Assembly: GCF_963675165.1 (NCBI RefSeq)
Contig: NC_087384.1
Span: 4,333,182-4,397,181, forward strand
Length of the DNA: 64,000 bases
DNA from: Halichondria panicea
Taxonomy: Eukaryota; Porifera; Demospongiae; Suberitida; Halichondriidae
Direction of reading: 5' to 3'
Made by a program: the position numbers and the translations under genes. The notes under the pieces are model-generated. The model was not told the DNA's origin. It saw nothing but the letters and a program-made list of their open reading frames with translations, and ran no database searches. Position 1 is the first letter of the stretch. Each line of letters opens with the position of its first letter. Below are positions 35,215 to 45,381 of the stretch, in pieces.

Positions 35215-36393
35215 CATAGATGAAGGAAGAGAAAGGGATTGGAAACGCACGTCATTTGACGTCACGTTTTACTATGTTTTGTACGTTGTGTGGGTGAAAC
35301 CCTTTGAAGTCTAGGCGCGTTACGCCTAGGCTGCTAAGCTAAGAACACTTATTTTCGTCTGTAATCACAAAAACAAGAGCTAGATATTGCGACTGAGATG
35401 TGCTTCATAAAGAAAATACCAAGTACAAAGTTGTGCTACTCTTAGAAAGTTGTCTGAATGTGAAATATATGTGCTGTGGGCCCTCTATGAGGCTACTCAA
35501 AGCTATCTTGCCTAGCTTCTTTCATGAAATAGACTCATGTACACTACTTCAATGTATGGTCTTTACCCTTTCTTGTTTGCTTTAGAGAAACTCGAGATTT
35601 CCACTAAAGTTTAGTCTAAACTGTAAAGGCCGTTATGCTTTGACTTTAATCGCTCTATTTACGACTGATCAATTATTAGCCCTTCTGGCATTCATAGCAA
35701 GGGAGAATAGCCTTTGCTGTATCGTAATGTACACTAGGAATATTAATGACACGCGGAAGATATCAGCATTGGAAAAAGGCTGCAAGAGATAGACGGCTGG
35801 CTTCGTATGCCAAAGATGGAAGTGCAAACGAAGTCCTCAAGTGACTCTAATATTACATTGTGTCCTTTGATAATTATAAGTCCTCTGATAATAACTTTTA
35901 CCGGTCATGAACCAACTACAAATGTATGTCTACGTCATCATTATTTTTTTTAATAACTATAACTTTTTAATACAATTGTAATATGGAAGTTAGTACTGTA
36001 TAGAACTTAAAGCAGAACTTGAAGCAGTATCTCATTCTAATCCTTTTCATTATCCTGCTGTGAATAGAGACCATAGCCATTCCTTTATTGAGCTCAAAAC
36101 TCTTCAGTGTATTATTATTCCTGTCAGAAGTTACCAGGTCTAAGCAGACTTCTCAGCATTCTGACTATTCAGCTTGTCAAGTCTATTATGACTTCTAATA
36201 TGACCTGTGCAAGATATCTTACCATATTAGCCCTTTGATGAGAAGACAAGCTTTGATTCACTGCCACAGCAACCTCTCTTATTGGCGCCAATCTCGCACG
36301 CAATGTCTCCCTAAATAATTATTACATCACCGTAACGCGCCTGGATTCAACCACGCCCATCGTTTCCAATCCCTTTCTCTTCCTTCATCTATA
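35215..36393. mobile_element. CATAGATGAAGG-ended DNA transposon, non-autonomous
   Basis: Inverted ends CATAGATGAAGGAAGAGAAAGG and CCTTTCTCTTCCTTCATCTAT extend about 32 bp. The flanks GTAGAAC and ATAGAAC match at six of seven positions, a target duplication. The interior has no convincing open frame. It is related to 36742-37623. Confidence 0.82.
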
Positions 36394-36418
36394 ATAGAAC
36401 TGCTCTACTAACAGGATA

Positions 36419-36619
36419 TACCCGTATAGCAGGTAATTTTCGTTGGTGCAAGTTTCGTACGAACGACCCATTTAAATATTTCGTATTTTTTATTTTCGCA
36501 CAGCTGAGGATAGTGACGTTGAATCTATTGCGGTTGAATCGTAGTTTTAATTTCATATGATGCTCTTCAATACGAAATCTATGAAAATTTCCACCATATG
36601 AAAATAACCCGCTATCGGA
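36419..36619. mobile_element. MITE, TACCGTATAGCGGG family (diverged)
   Basis: CCCGTATAGCAGGTAATTTTCG at the left and GAAAATAACCCGCTATCGG at the right form diverged inverted ends. Confidence 0.7.
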
Positions 36620-36741
36620 ATAGGGGTAGAGGGGAAGTCTGTATACAAAAAAGGTGCACTATGTGTGCGTATATATCGCATAATTTAAAATCTGTGTAAG
36701 AATTGCATGAGTATACTTTGGATCTAGTACACACATTCAAC

Positions 36742-37623
36742 CATAGATATAAGAAGAGAGAGGGATGGGAAACGCTACGTAAATAGCATTGACGATCCGC
36801 GTTTTGGTCAATGTTTTCTTCTTTATTTCCTCCAACCCATGCTTTTAGCTAGTACTAGGCTATAAACTAGCTATTGAGCTCATGTATTAGCAATGGCTAG
36901 TGGAACAGTCACAACAAGGTAGCAGCAATAGTTAGTGAGACCCTCCAAGCAGTAAAAAGCAGCTTGGACAGGCAAATTCTTGAGAGGAGCTCTGTCTGTA
37001 CCGTTGAGTATTCCAGTACAGTCAGAGACATGATAGAGAATTATAGAAATGTAGCAAAGTTCTGTCGTAAATTACTGTGCCGATACGATGAACCAACTAT
37101 CAATGAATACAAAGAGACATTTACCTACATTCAATCATTGATGTAACTTTCTAAATGGGTACACAAAAAGTCTGCTTTTAAAAACCAGCTTACTAAGACA
37201 AAAATGAACATTACTTACCAACCTAAAGCCAAGTGGCTTTGATTTTACTTGCATACAATGCCCAGCTACTTAAGAAAGAGGGAATCATTAATATTTTGGG
37301 CTGTAGTCACAGCCTCTCCTTGTAGAAGGTACACAAAGCCACTAGATAGAGCCGAAACGACAATACAACACTCAAAAAACTGCCTTTGAAAGTTTTCAAG
37401 CTCTTGGTGAGATACACAACGCTTCTATATGATGCACAGTAGGTGTGGATGCTCAGCACAGTACTAAGAGTCCCAGTGGGGAGCTGTGAATGATAGTAAT
37501 AACATTTCCCGCTGGGTTGGCGGGGTGTCTAGAGCCGAAACGCGGATCAACCTTTTGGCATTACACGGAAGTGATTGTGCGCACGTGCTCCGTTTCCCCT
37601 CCCTCTCCCTTCTTATATCTATG
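36742..37623. mobile_element. CATAGATATAAG-ended DNA transposon with 7-bp TSD
   Basis: The inverted ends CATAGATATAAGAAGAG and CTTCTTATATCTATG continue into GAGAGGGATGGGAAACG. Perfect 7-bp duplications ATTCAAC flank it (36735-36741, 37624-37630). A 60-codon frame at 36964-37146 (RDMIENYRNVAKFC...) may be a transposase remnant. The right end is 36 bp from the apparent stop of the gene at 37659-38290. Confidence 0.85.
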
Positions 37624-37658
37624 ATTCAACACAAAAAGTATGACTTCACTGAACACAA

Positions 37659-38290
37659 TTATGGAGTATTCCAACCTAAGAACATTTCTTGGGAATCCAG
37701 ATTAATAGTGATGCTGTTGTAGGGAGCCCTTGCACCCACTAGTCTGATTTGGTGTTGGTGGAACAGCATTGGAACAGACTTCTTGCGTTTGTTTGTCATC
37801 TCAGCCATTGTCATCTCAGCCATCAAGGAGCAGTGCGGAATTCTCTGTCCCGGCTTGAACTGATCAACATGCTTCTTGATAACCTATAGAGATGTCGTAC
37901 TAAGTACAAACTACATGTAATTATGAAATTTCTACCGTAGGATAAAACACTGGCGTTATTTTCAACTCTCCACTGACTTCAACACCAGCCATAGGAATAT
38001 CCAGTGTTATTCTGTCCTCCTCAAACTCAACAAGATGACTCACTCCGAGAATGGCTTCTTTAGAGGAGTACTCCTCCCTCACATGCTGTGGCAAAACAAT
38101 GCATTGACATTGTAAAATATATTGTCACTTACTGTTACATAAATCTCATGATTCAAGCAGACAACAAAATGTATTTCGCTCTTGTGCAGCTCTGAGCGAA
38201 GGTAGTAGAGGAAGGAAGTGTACTTTCTCTCCAAATCTGGCACAACCAGTCCACTCATATCAAAACAAGTATACCAGTCTTTTCTCTTTA
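37659..38290 (-). CDS. Unidentified gene, 3' portion, three exons
   Basis: Exons 38290-38133, 38085-37936 and 37883-37659 join in phase (2+156, 150 and 225 bases) with GT-AG borders and end at TAA. The peptide has DMSGLVVPDLERKYTSFLYYL, HFVVCLNHEIYV, a beta-rich stretch around EFEEDRITLDIPM and FHQHQIRLVGARAPYNSI. I do not recognise the family. More 5' exons must exist, since the first one begins two bases into a codon. The last residues run up to a transposon inserted 36 bp downstream, so the stop may be new. An alternative donor TTAG|GTTGGA at about 37673 would end in phase 1 and could splice into the Death exon at 35101, making this the N-terminus of gene A. Confidence 0.6.
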
Positions 38291-38299
38291 CTACAGGGG

Positions 38300-39466
38300 T
38301 ACAATTACATGCAATAATTTCTCGCTATGGTAGCCTAGATATAATTATTAGGGATGTCGTAATCATATAGTTTATTATTTATTACTATGTTGTGATGATC
38401 TATAAATATTAGTAAAACATGTAGCTACATAGTACCAGGAGTATATTACAGAGGAGCTTGTGCATGCATGGGTTCGGAAATCACATCTCGTGTGCTTTCC
38501 TAAACGCCGCATTGCCTTATAATAAAGTGTGTAAGTACTGTGTACATAAATTACAGGCCGCGTCAGCCTGTGAATATCATTATAAACGGATTTTGTATGT
38601 AGTGCAGCAGCAGAAGAGCTAGGTTGAGCCAGAAAGAGCTAAAATGAATAGCTAGATCTTTGATGTATGTTGGTATACATCATGGAAGAGACTGTCATTG
38701 GTGAGGTACAGAAAGTTCTAAAATAGGAGCATATCCAGTCACTTTGTACAGAAAAAATTTGCTAGACTTAAGACTAAAACATACTAGGTGTTTTGTTTTT
38801 GCAGTGGGAGTCTTACTGGGGTTCTTAGAAGAGAGAGCTTACTACCAGCCCTATAGCTAACTAGCTAGCTGTAGCTTTTCACTTTTATTGACCTATGCTT
38901 GGTAAAAGTGCACCGTCAGCTCAATTAGCACTCGCCCGCAGACCCACTCAGTGGTTTTGGTCATGCTTTGCAAACTTCCACGAGGTGCGATTCCCGAGGT
39001 AAGACGCTCCTTCTGTAACGTGCTCCTGATAGTACATAGTACTACATGTAGCTCTAGATTTTAAATCTAGTACTCTGTGTACTATTTAGTGACATGTACA
39101 TAGTACACTCTGCATATCGATTGACATAACGTCCCGTGATTGGATTACAGTGGCATCTTTAGCAGACCTCTTGCGATAGTTTAGCTAGCGATGGGCTGTA
39201 AAAACAGAACTTACAACAGAAACCTAGCCACAACCATTGAATTATGACTAGATCTATTTTTTTTTGATGATGTCTCATTGTTTAACCTGTATAGATATTT
39301 AGAGTCTACCTCACAATGCAGTCAGTCGGTCCGATGAGTCAAATGCAGTTCTCACAACGTACAACACCATTTACCAGTACAGTAGTATAGTAGTACACTC
39401 TCTGCCGCGCCAGTAGACCACAGAGCTAGAGTAGACCAGATGGAAGATGACCCAGATCGCTCACGG
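38300..39466. other. Spacer with a tRNA-like segment
   Basis: No coding exon is supported. At about 38915-39005 a segment has an A-box-like TCAGCTCAATTAGCACTCG and a B-box-like GGTGCGATTCCCG about 65 bases apart, as in a tRNA-derived SINE head. I cannot fold it into a clean cloverleaf, so it is not called as a tRNA. Confidence 0.35.
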
Positions 39467-39475
39467 GCACCAAAC

Positions 39476-39623
39476 CAGAGGAGGTCGGACATCACTTGAA
39501 CTTTCACTAATTATGACCTTTTAATGACATTCCAGGCCAAATTGCTTTTACGTTTTATGCTGATTCAGCACAAATAATGCTGACTCTAGCACAAATAATG
39601 CTGACTCAGCAGTAGCGTCTCCT
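39476..39623 (+). repeat. Left terminal inverted repeat with subterminal T-MARE
   Basis: The repeat runs CAGAGGAGGTCGGACATCAC onward and then contains three spaced CTGAnTC(T)AGCA motifs. The last, TGCTGACTCAGCA at 39599-39611, is a perfect palindrome identical to the T-MARE consensus bound by Maf/AP-1 bZIP factors. It lies about 80 bp upstream of the HIRAN gene start codon, where a promoter would be. Confidence 0.85.
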
Positions 39624-39691
39624 TTCGTTTCTGCATTGTGACAGAAACCCTAAACCAGTTGCATGCAGTTATATATATATATTAAGATCTG

Positions 39692-40258
39692 ATGGCTACT
39701 GGACCTAACCCTATGTCTATGAGCACCGACAGCGACAGTAGCAGTGAGGATGAAGGCAGCAATGGCAGAAACAGTGACAGTGACAGTGACCCTAACATTA
39801 ACAGTGACAGTGCTAGTGCTAGTGAGCCTGATAGTGAGCCAGAGGATGTTCGAGAGACAACATTAACACAGAGATGTCACAGACTAAAATTTAAGTGTAT
39901 TGGTAGCAAGAAGGAGCAAAGATACCAAGATGCTCTTCGATCAGCTCAGGATGTGCGACGGCTTGGACATACAATCCCTGTCTCATTATTCAAGGAACCT
40001 CTAAACCCTAGAGATGCACAAGCAATAGCCTTCAAATGTCAGTTGGATGGAAAATGGAAAACGATAGGATATGTCGTTAGTGAATTGTTAGATGAAGTCC
40101 ACACTGTAATGGATAATGGCAGAATAATATCTGTGGAGTTTGCCTGGATATCTTATGTTACTGACTGGAGATCAGGACCAGCATACTTCGCTGGTATATG
40201 GGTCGAGAAGAGGGGTGAGTGGTCAAACCTAGCTAAACGAAAAGCAAGTACAAGATAA
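39692..40258 (+). CDS. HIRAN-like accessory protein of the transposon
   Basis: A single-exon 188-residue frame. Residues 1-55 are an acidic Ser/Asp/Glu repeat (DSDSSSEDEG, NSDSDSDPN). Residues 65-175 resemble a HIRAN domain, with IPVSLFKEPLNPRDAQAIAF, WKTIGYVVSELL and a following beta strand. HIRAN domains bind 3' DNA ends in HLTF/Rad5-type repair proteins, so a role at transposition ends or in strand processing is plausible (inference). The C-terminus is basic (LAKRKASTR). ATG at 39692 is the first in frame. It converges on the SANT/DDE gene with 146 bp between stops. The HIRAN call rests on motif resemblance only. Confidence 0.75.
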   Translation: MATGPNPMSMSTDSDSSSEDEGSNGRNSDSDSDPNINSDSASASEPDSEPEDVRETTLTQRCHRLKFKCIGSKKEQRYQDALRSAQDVRRLGHTIPVSLFKEPLNPRDAQAIAFKCQLDGKWKTIGYVVSELLDEVHTVMDNGRIISVEFAWISYVTDWRSGPAYFAGIWVEKRGEWSNLAKRKASTR

Positions 40259-40401
40259 CTGGTTATTGAACTTTATGTTATGTGTATTTATTTATTATGC
40301 GTTCATGAATCTTTTTAATCCCTTGTTGTGTTGTATAATTTGATTTTCATATAAATTATTGCTTAATTGAACACAATAAGAAGTATATAATGTTGGAGTG
40401 A

Positions 40402-40409
40402 AGTTTATT
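40402..40409 (-). terminator. Polyadenylation signal overlapping the stop codon
   Basis: On the minus strand the gene ends CAATAAACTTC: the TAA stop lies within an AATAAA hexamer. The convergent HIRAN gene stops 146 bp away, so the two 3' ends share a very short spacer. Confidence 0.7.
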
Positions 40410-43400
40410 GAGCGTATGAGTGTTCAAATAGGTGATGTTGAGTGCTTTCCAGTGGTGGTGGCATTGGAATGGGTAAATTATGGAAGGTCATCCTAGTTGA
40501 ACGAGCACCAGATTCAGGGAGTGTTGCTCTTCCATACATAAGGTGAGCTGGTTGTTCTTTTCTTCGAACACGTTTCTTCCTCTTCTTTGAAGGTTTCTCA
40601 TCAAAGTGCGGTCTGCTTCCTTCATAAAAGCGGTCATGTGATGAAGAAAAGTAATAAAACCCCAGAGTTGGGTCTGACCTCTTGTCAAACTCGATGCACA
40701 CCTTCCTCCAGGTGTACCTCGCTTGCCGTAAGGTAAAGTGCTTTCCTGTCAAATCCCTCATGATTGAGAACATGCACTCAACATCATCAGTAGTGCTTGA
40801 GCGGGGATTCTCCATTGGCCTTCCAGTTTGGGCGTACTCTCGTCTTTTCCATTCAACACTTTCGATTCCTGTGGTGAGGGCATACACAATCTCCCTGGTG
40901 AATCCTAGGACAGTTACTTTCCTGTGTGGAAAAATTACCACTAGATCATTTTTGCTTCAATTCACATCAACAGTAAACTTTAGGTTACCTTGTAACTTCC
41001 ATCAAACTGAAGTCGTACTGGGCTGTATGCCAAGGCATCAGCTCATCTAAAATGAGATTCAGGAGGTCATAGTTGTACTTTGACCTCTGGAGAGATGACA
41101 GACCTCGCTCGTCACAAGAGCGCCTCCAATTCCTGATGACTCTAACGTACTTCTCTTCATACTCATATTTATTTTTTCTCATGAACAGTTCAACACCCTC
41201 AGAGAAAAGATTTTCTGCATCTTGGACTGACTGTTTTCTCTGGCCTGTCAATGCTGGGTACGTTAGTCCAGACTCGTCATCATATAATGCCTCATGAAAT
41301 CTTTCAACCCTGATTGGTTGTGGGCCTCCTTTCCTTGTGCACTGGCACACTCTCTATATAGAAGTATATTAAATAAAAACACACCCAAGCTAGTGAATGT
41401 ACTGTAAAAAAACATATATACCTTCATAATGTGTGCAAAATCTTCTCTCTCGTGGAATTCTTTGCCGGTAATGGGATGAATTTCAGGAACATACATGTGA
41501 GTAGAGAATGGCACACCCTTTTCAACCCAATGGCACACTTGATACTTGTACTCCATCTGAGAAAGAATGGCTCTTAGCTTGTCACCTTTGTCTTCTGCCC
41601 TCTGATCTACACATAATTATTATACGTACTTTCACGTAATTTTGGTTGGTCATTATTATCATACCTGAATTATATATAACATCATACCTGACCATGGGCA
41701 TGGAGTATATCCTGATGGTACTGTACGCAGTCTGAGCCTCCCTATCCAATCATCTGTATCGATGCCAGCATTTTTCCATCCCCAGATTTCAGACAGGACT
41801 CTCATAGGAACAGCTGGGTTTCCTTTCACAGCTTGAATACTACCATCTGGCATTTCTGAATGGAAATCATGCATGCGTACAATAATATTATACTGATGTA
41901 CAGTACATATACAACTTTACAAACCTGTAGGAGTCAACATGTTCATCATAGCGGTTACAGACATTTTGTCAAACTTCTTTTTTGCTTGTGATTTGATTTC
42001 AAGCACTGAAAGGGGACGAGTATATCCTTTTACCCTCATAGTGTTATACTCTCCATTAGAAAGGAAACCTAATAAAGAAAATGCACATGAACACACATAC
42101 ATGTAGAAGGTTCACAACAAGCACCTACCACTGACATCCATGTTTCTGTCTTTCATTGCTATCACAATTTTGTTGAGAATTGACCTCATTTGTGCAACAC
42201 TTATCCCAACGTAAGAAATACATTGAATCGGCAGGGCATAAGGCTTCTTTGACCGTGACTCCGTGCTTAGCAAAATGACGAGAATATGTGTAGCTGCTGT
42301 CCTCTTGTGCTTGTACAACCCTGTCAAGAATTACAATACTTAAATCTTATGTACTTAATACACTTACCTTTGACAAACTCCAACAATTTCTTGTGTACAA
42401 GTGTTAACTTCTTTGCGACATTAAGAGCGATGATATCGGCGTCAGCATCCTCTAGCACATCTTTTAGTGTTGCCAAGTCAGTGCGTAACACTCGACCACC
42501 AGCAGACAGCTTTTGTAGATCATCTACATTCCATGCAAGGTTTAAGAGAGTTTTCTCATGTGAGACGCCACTTCGAACTTTGGCTGAATATGCATCATTG
42601 CACTTCTTTAAAGCTGCAAGGAAACTATCCATCATACTTACTACGTATTTGGAATGTACATGTACCTTCAACAACGAAGTTAACATCTCCTTCGAGTTTG
42701 CCATACTCTTCATGGACAACGGTAACTAGAGCTGGACGTCTATCAACTATGGACTGGTTTGTGCAAAGCATATCAATTGCAGAACGACGTGTACGATACA
42801 TGTGGTAGAGTTCCTGGACAGCTTCAGTAGCATAATCTGCATCTCCGTTCCATTCAAGCCGTACAGACTCCTCCAAACCACTCACGATATCACAACCGTC
42901 AGCCTTGATCCACCATTTAGCCTCAGGATGCACCTCTACAGCATGGTCTAGTGTAGCCATCTGAAAAAAAAAGTTGAGTATAAAGAAACTTCAGAAAATT
43001 AAATTTACCTGAATGTTCCAAGAATTAGAGAACTGGGTATTCACAATGTGCCTTCTCATTGTGCGCTCACCTAGGGCAGGTACATTCACTCGAGCCTATG
43101 AGATCAATCATACAGATTTACACACATGATATTATACATGTACCTGTATGGGATCCAAAAAAACTACGTTTTCTTGTCCAGTTTGAGTTGTTGAGACCTG
43201 ACTCCACATTGGACCACATAGCATTTTTGAGAACTTAGTCCCAAATAGAGAGTACATGCTAACAAGCCACTTCTCGTAACCTTCTGAACACACAGCCTGC
43301 ATGTGTATAGGTTTAAATTGAACAATAATAAGTCTATACGCACACCTATTTAATACTTACATGAGTTGCATTTGTAGAAGTAAAAAAAGTCGTCATGTAC

Positions 43401-44859
43401 TGAAGTAACCCAAAAGGCATCCTTGATACTGGAAAGCGTGACTCGTTAGAGTTAGGTCGGAGTGTACCTAATCCTTTGGCAAGATGATACAATACGTTCA
43501 CTTTGCCGTTAGAGTCCAAGTGCTTCATTGCAAGCAGTGTCAACTCAAGAAAGTTACCATCCACGGCAACTTTATAGAAGCTGGTAGCGAGTTCACAAAA
43601 CAGCTCACTGATTAATTTCAGCTGGTCTGCAGGTGGAAGGTTTAGAACCTGCCGTTTGAAGTTCTGAAACTTGTCAACCATTACGAGATTAACCTGGCAT
43701 TCTCCAGTATCAACCTACATGGATAAAATAATAGTACACACAGCCTGTACATGATATACTTCAGTACGTACATAAGAGACACTCAGAGCTTGTGGCTCTG
43801 AAGATACTCTTGCAGGGAGTGTCATGAGGGGTGTTGTACTAGGGTGTTTAGAACGTGTAGCCGTGAGTGCTATTTCTGCTTCCCTCGGTGCTGTGTAGTG
43901 TTTGCTGAGAACCTTCCTCACTCGAGAGCTACACGCCAAACCTAGTCATATACATTTTAGTCATTATTTTAAAGTATTTTAACACACACATCCATGCAAC
44001 GGTATTTATTTCACTCACTGCTTCGCAATGGTTCTTGGCTTCTTTGGTGTACAAACAGAGCAGCTAACTTCCAGAAATTCTCAGACATTGCAGGCCAACT
44101 ATTGCTAGGTGTTGATAATAGAATAAACTTTACAATTGCTATATCTTCCTTTAATTTCCATTTCGATGCAGTAGTCGGAGAGGGTGTACACGAGGCACCG
44201 GATTGTTGAGCAACTGAGCTTGTGCTGTTTTTCACTGTGAGGGGAAGTCTTCGACTGCGGGGTCGCTTCTCCTGCTGCTTGGGTGTTATTCCAGTAGGAG
44301 TGGACAACTGTCGACATCGCTTTCTTTCACCACTAGCTCTAGCTCTGTCGACATGTTCAGCCATGGCTAGCTGGTTAGTGCTGCTCGGAATTCGACTCTG
44401 GGGTCGCTTCTCATGCTGCTTGGCCTTGGCCGCCCTGGGTACGGGTGTACATATTACATAAACACTGGCAGTAGGAGTGGACAACTGTCGACATTGCTTT
44501 GTTTCATCAATAGCTCTAGCTCTGTGTTCAACCATGACCAGCTGGTTAGATCTAGTGTTGCTCCTGAGGGGAATTCGACTCTGGGGTCGCTTCTCATGCT
44601 GCTTGGCCTTGGCTGTTACTGTACATATTACATCAACACTGGCAGTAGGAGTTGAAAACTGTTGAAATAGCTTTCTCTTGGCTCTGTGTTCAACCATGAC
44701 TAGCTGGTTAGATCTAGTGTTGCTCCTGAGGGGAATTCGACTCTGGGGTCGCTTCTCATGCTGCTTGGCCTTGGCTGCCTTCCGTGTTACATCAACACTG
44801 GCAGTAGGAGTTGAAAACTGTTGAAATAGCTTTCTCTTGGCACTGTCACGTTCAGCCAT
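40405..44859 (-). CDS. Putative transposase: N-terminal repeats, SANT/Myb-like domain, DDE-like core (13 exons)
   Basis: Exons 44859-44019, 43941-43772, 43714-43361, 43296-43144, 43095-43009, 42960-42666, 42640-42368, 42320-42129, 42068-41925, 41855-41688, 41606-41422, 41353-40989 and 40921-40405 join in phase to 1,247 residues without a stop. The N-terminus has four diverged repeats of about 50 residues (QLSTPTASV..., KAKQHEKRPQSRIP). Around 240-305 a SANT/Myb-like module has WKLKEDIAIVKFIL, ENFWKLAALF and SSLACSSRVRKVLS. Candidate catalytic acids are D556 (KADGCDIV), D782 or D786 (KDRNMDVSG) and E1124 (DDVECMFSIMRD). The last resembles the final glutamate helix of hAT/P-like transposases. 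The C-terminus is basic (KKRKKRVRRK). The catalytic assignment is inference. AATAAA overlaps the stop codon. Confidence 0.85.
44190..44850 (-). repeat. Tandem repeats inside the transposase first exon
   Basis: Four units of about 150 bp encode copies of a basic segment (AKAKQHEKRPQSRIP ... STPTASV). Units 1 and 2 are almost identical at the DNA level and units 3 and 4 are more diverged, showing ongoing unit expansion. Confidence 0.85.
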
Positions 44860-44891
44860 AGCTGGCTAGCTAGCTAGGATCAGGATTATGG

Positions 44892-45012
44892 TTTACTTTA
44901 CTGCTGAGTCAGCATTATTTGTGCTAAGTCAGCATAAAAAATGCAATTTGGCCTGGAATGTCATTAAAAGGTCATAATTAGTGAAAGTTCAAGTGATGTC
45001 CGACCTCCTCTG
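44892..45012 (-). repeat. Right terminal inverted repeat with subterminal T-MARE
   Basis: It mirrors the left end. TGCTGAGTCAGCA at 44902-44914 is the complementary T-MARE palindrome, about 45 bp upstream of the transposase start codon at 44859, so both genes have the motif in promoter position. Confidence 0.85.
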
Positions 45013-45021
45013 GCACCAAAC

Positions 45022-45360
45022 AAAGATCACCTAGCCACACCCACAGTGGGCTTTATTTAGAGATTTTGAAAATGAAAAGAAATTATCATGGAAGATTTAT
45101 CCACTCCTGGTCACAGCTATCGTAATAGGTAATGCTTCATGTTATATCTCTACCATACCATACTAAACCTTTCCTCCTGTTAACACAACAGTTGTCTTGT
45201 TTCGAGTTTAAACAGAGAGTAAGCTTAGGGCAGTGGTAGCTACTATGCATTACCAGTTTCATGAGCTCAATAAATGGCTGGATGCAGCTAGTGCTCATAT
45301 TTAATTTGATTAGAGCCATATTGTTCATCTGTTCACTGTTTTGTCCACACCCAATGCCCC
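45022..45360. other. Spacer between the transposon and LRRC56
   Basis: No gene is seen. It should contain the LRRC56 promoter and 5' UTR, but no distinctive promoter element can be recognised. Confidence 0.4.
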
Positions 45361-45381
45361 AGGTCTCCTACGACACAGGGT

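Larger units (their letters stand above)
39476..45012. mobile_element. Complete autonomous DNA transposon: HIRAN gene plus SANT/DDE-like gene, 9-bp TSD
   Basis: The 5,537-bp element begins CAGAGGAGGTCGGACATCAC and ends with the complement. About 68 bp of the terminal repeat are identical, and similarity extends to about 115 bp. Perfect 9-bp duplications GCACCAAAC lie at 39467-39475 and 45013-45021. The subterminal zones carry repeated AATGCTGACTCAGCA motifs. Inside are two convergent genes (39692-40258 plus; 44859-40405 minus). All coding frames are intact and the repeats barely diverged, so it is a young copy. Superfamily is not assigned: 9-bp duplications occur in Mutator- and Merlin-like groups, but the protein layout resembles neither. 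Confidence 0.92.

Noticed and set aside
38915-39005. Possible tRNA gene
   Set aside because: A- and B-box-like motifs are present, but no complete cloverleaf or acceptor stem could be paired; at most a SINE head or tRNA relic.
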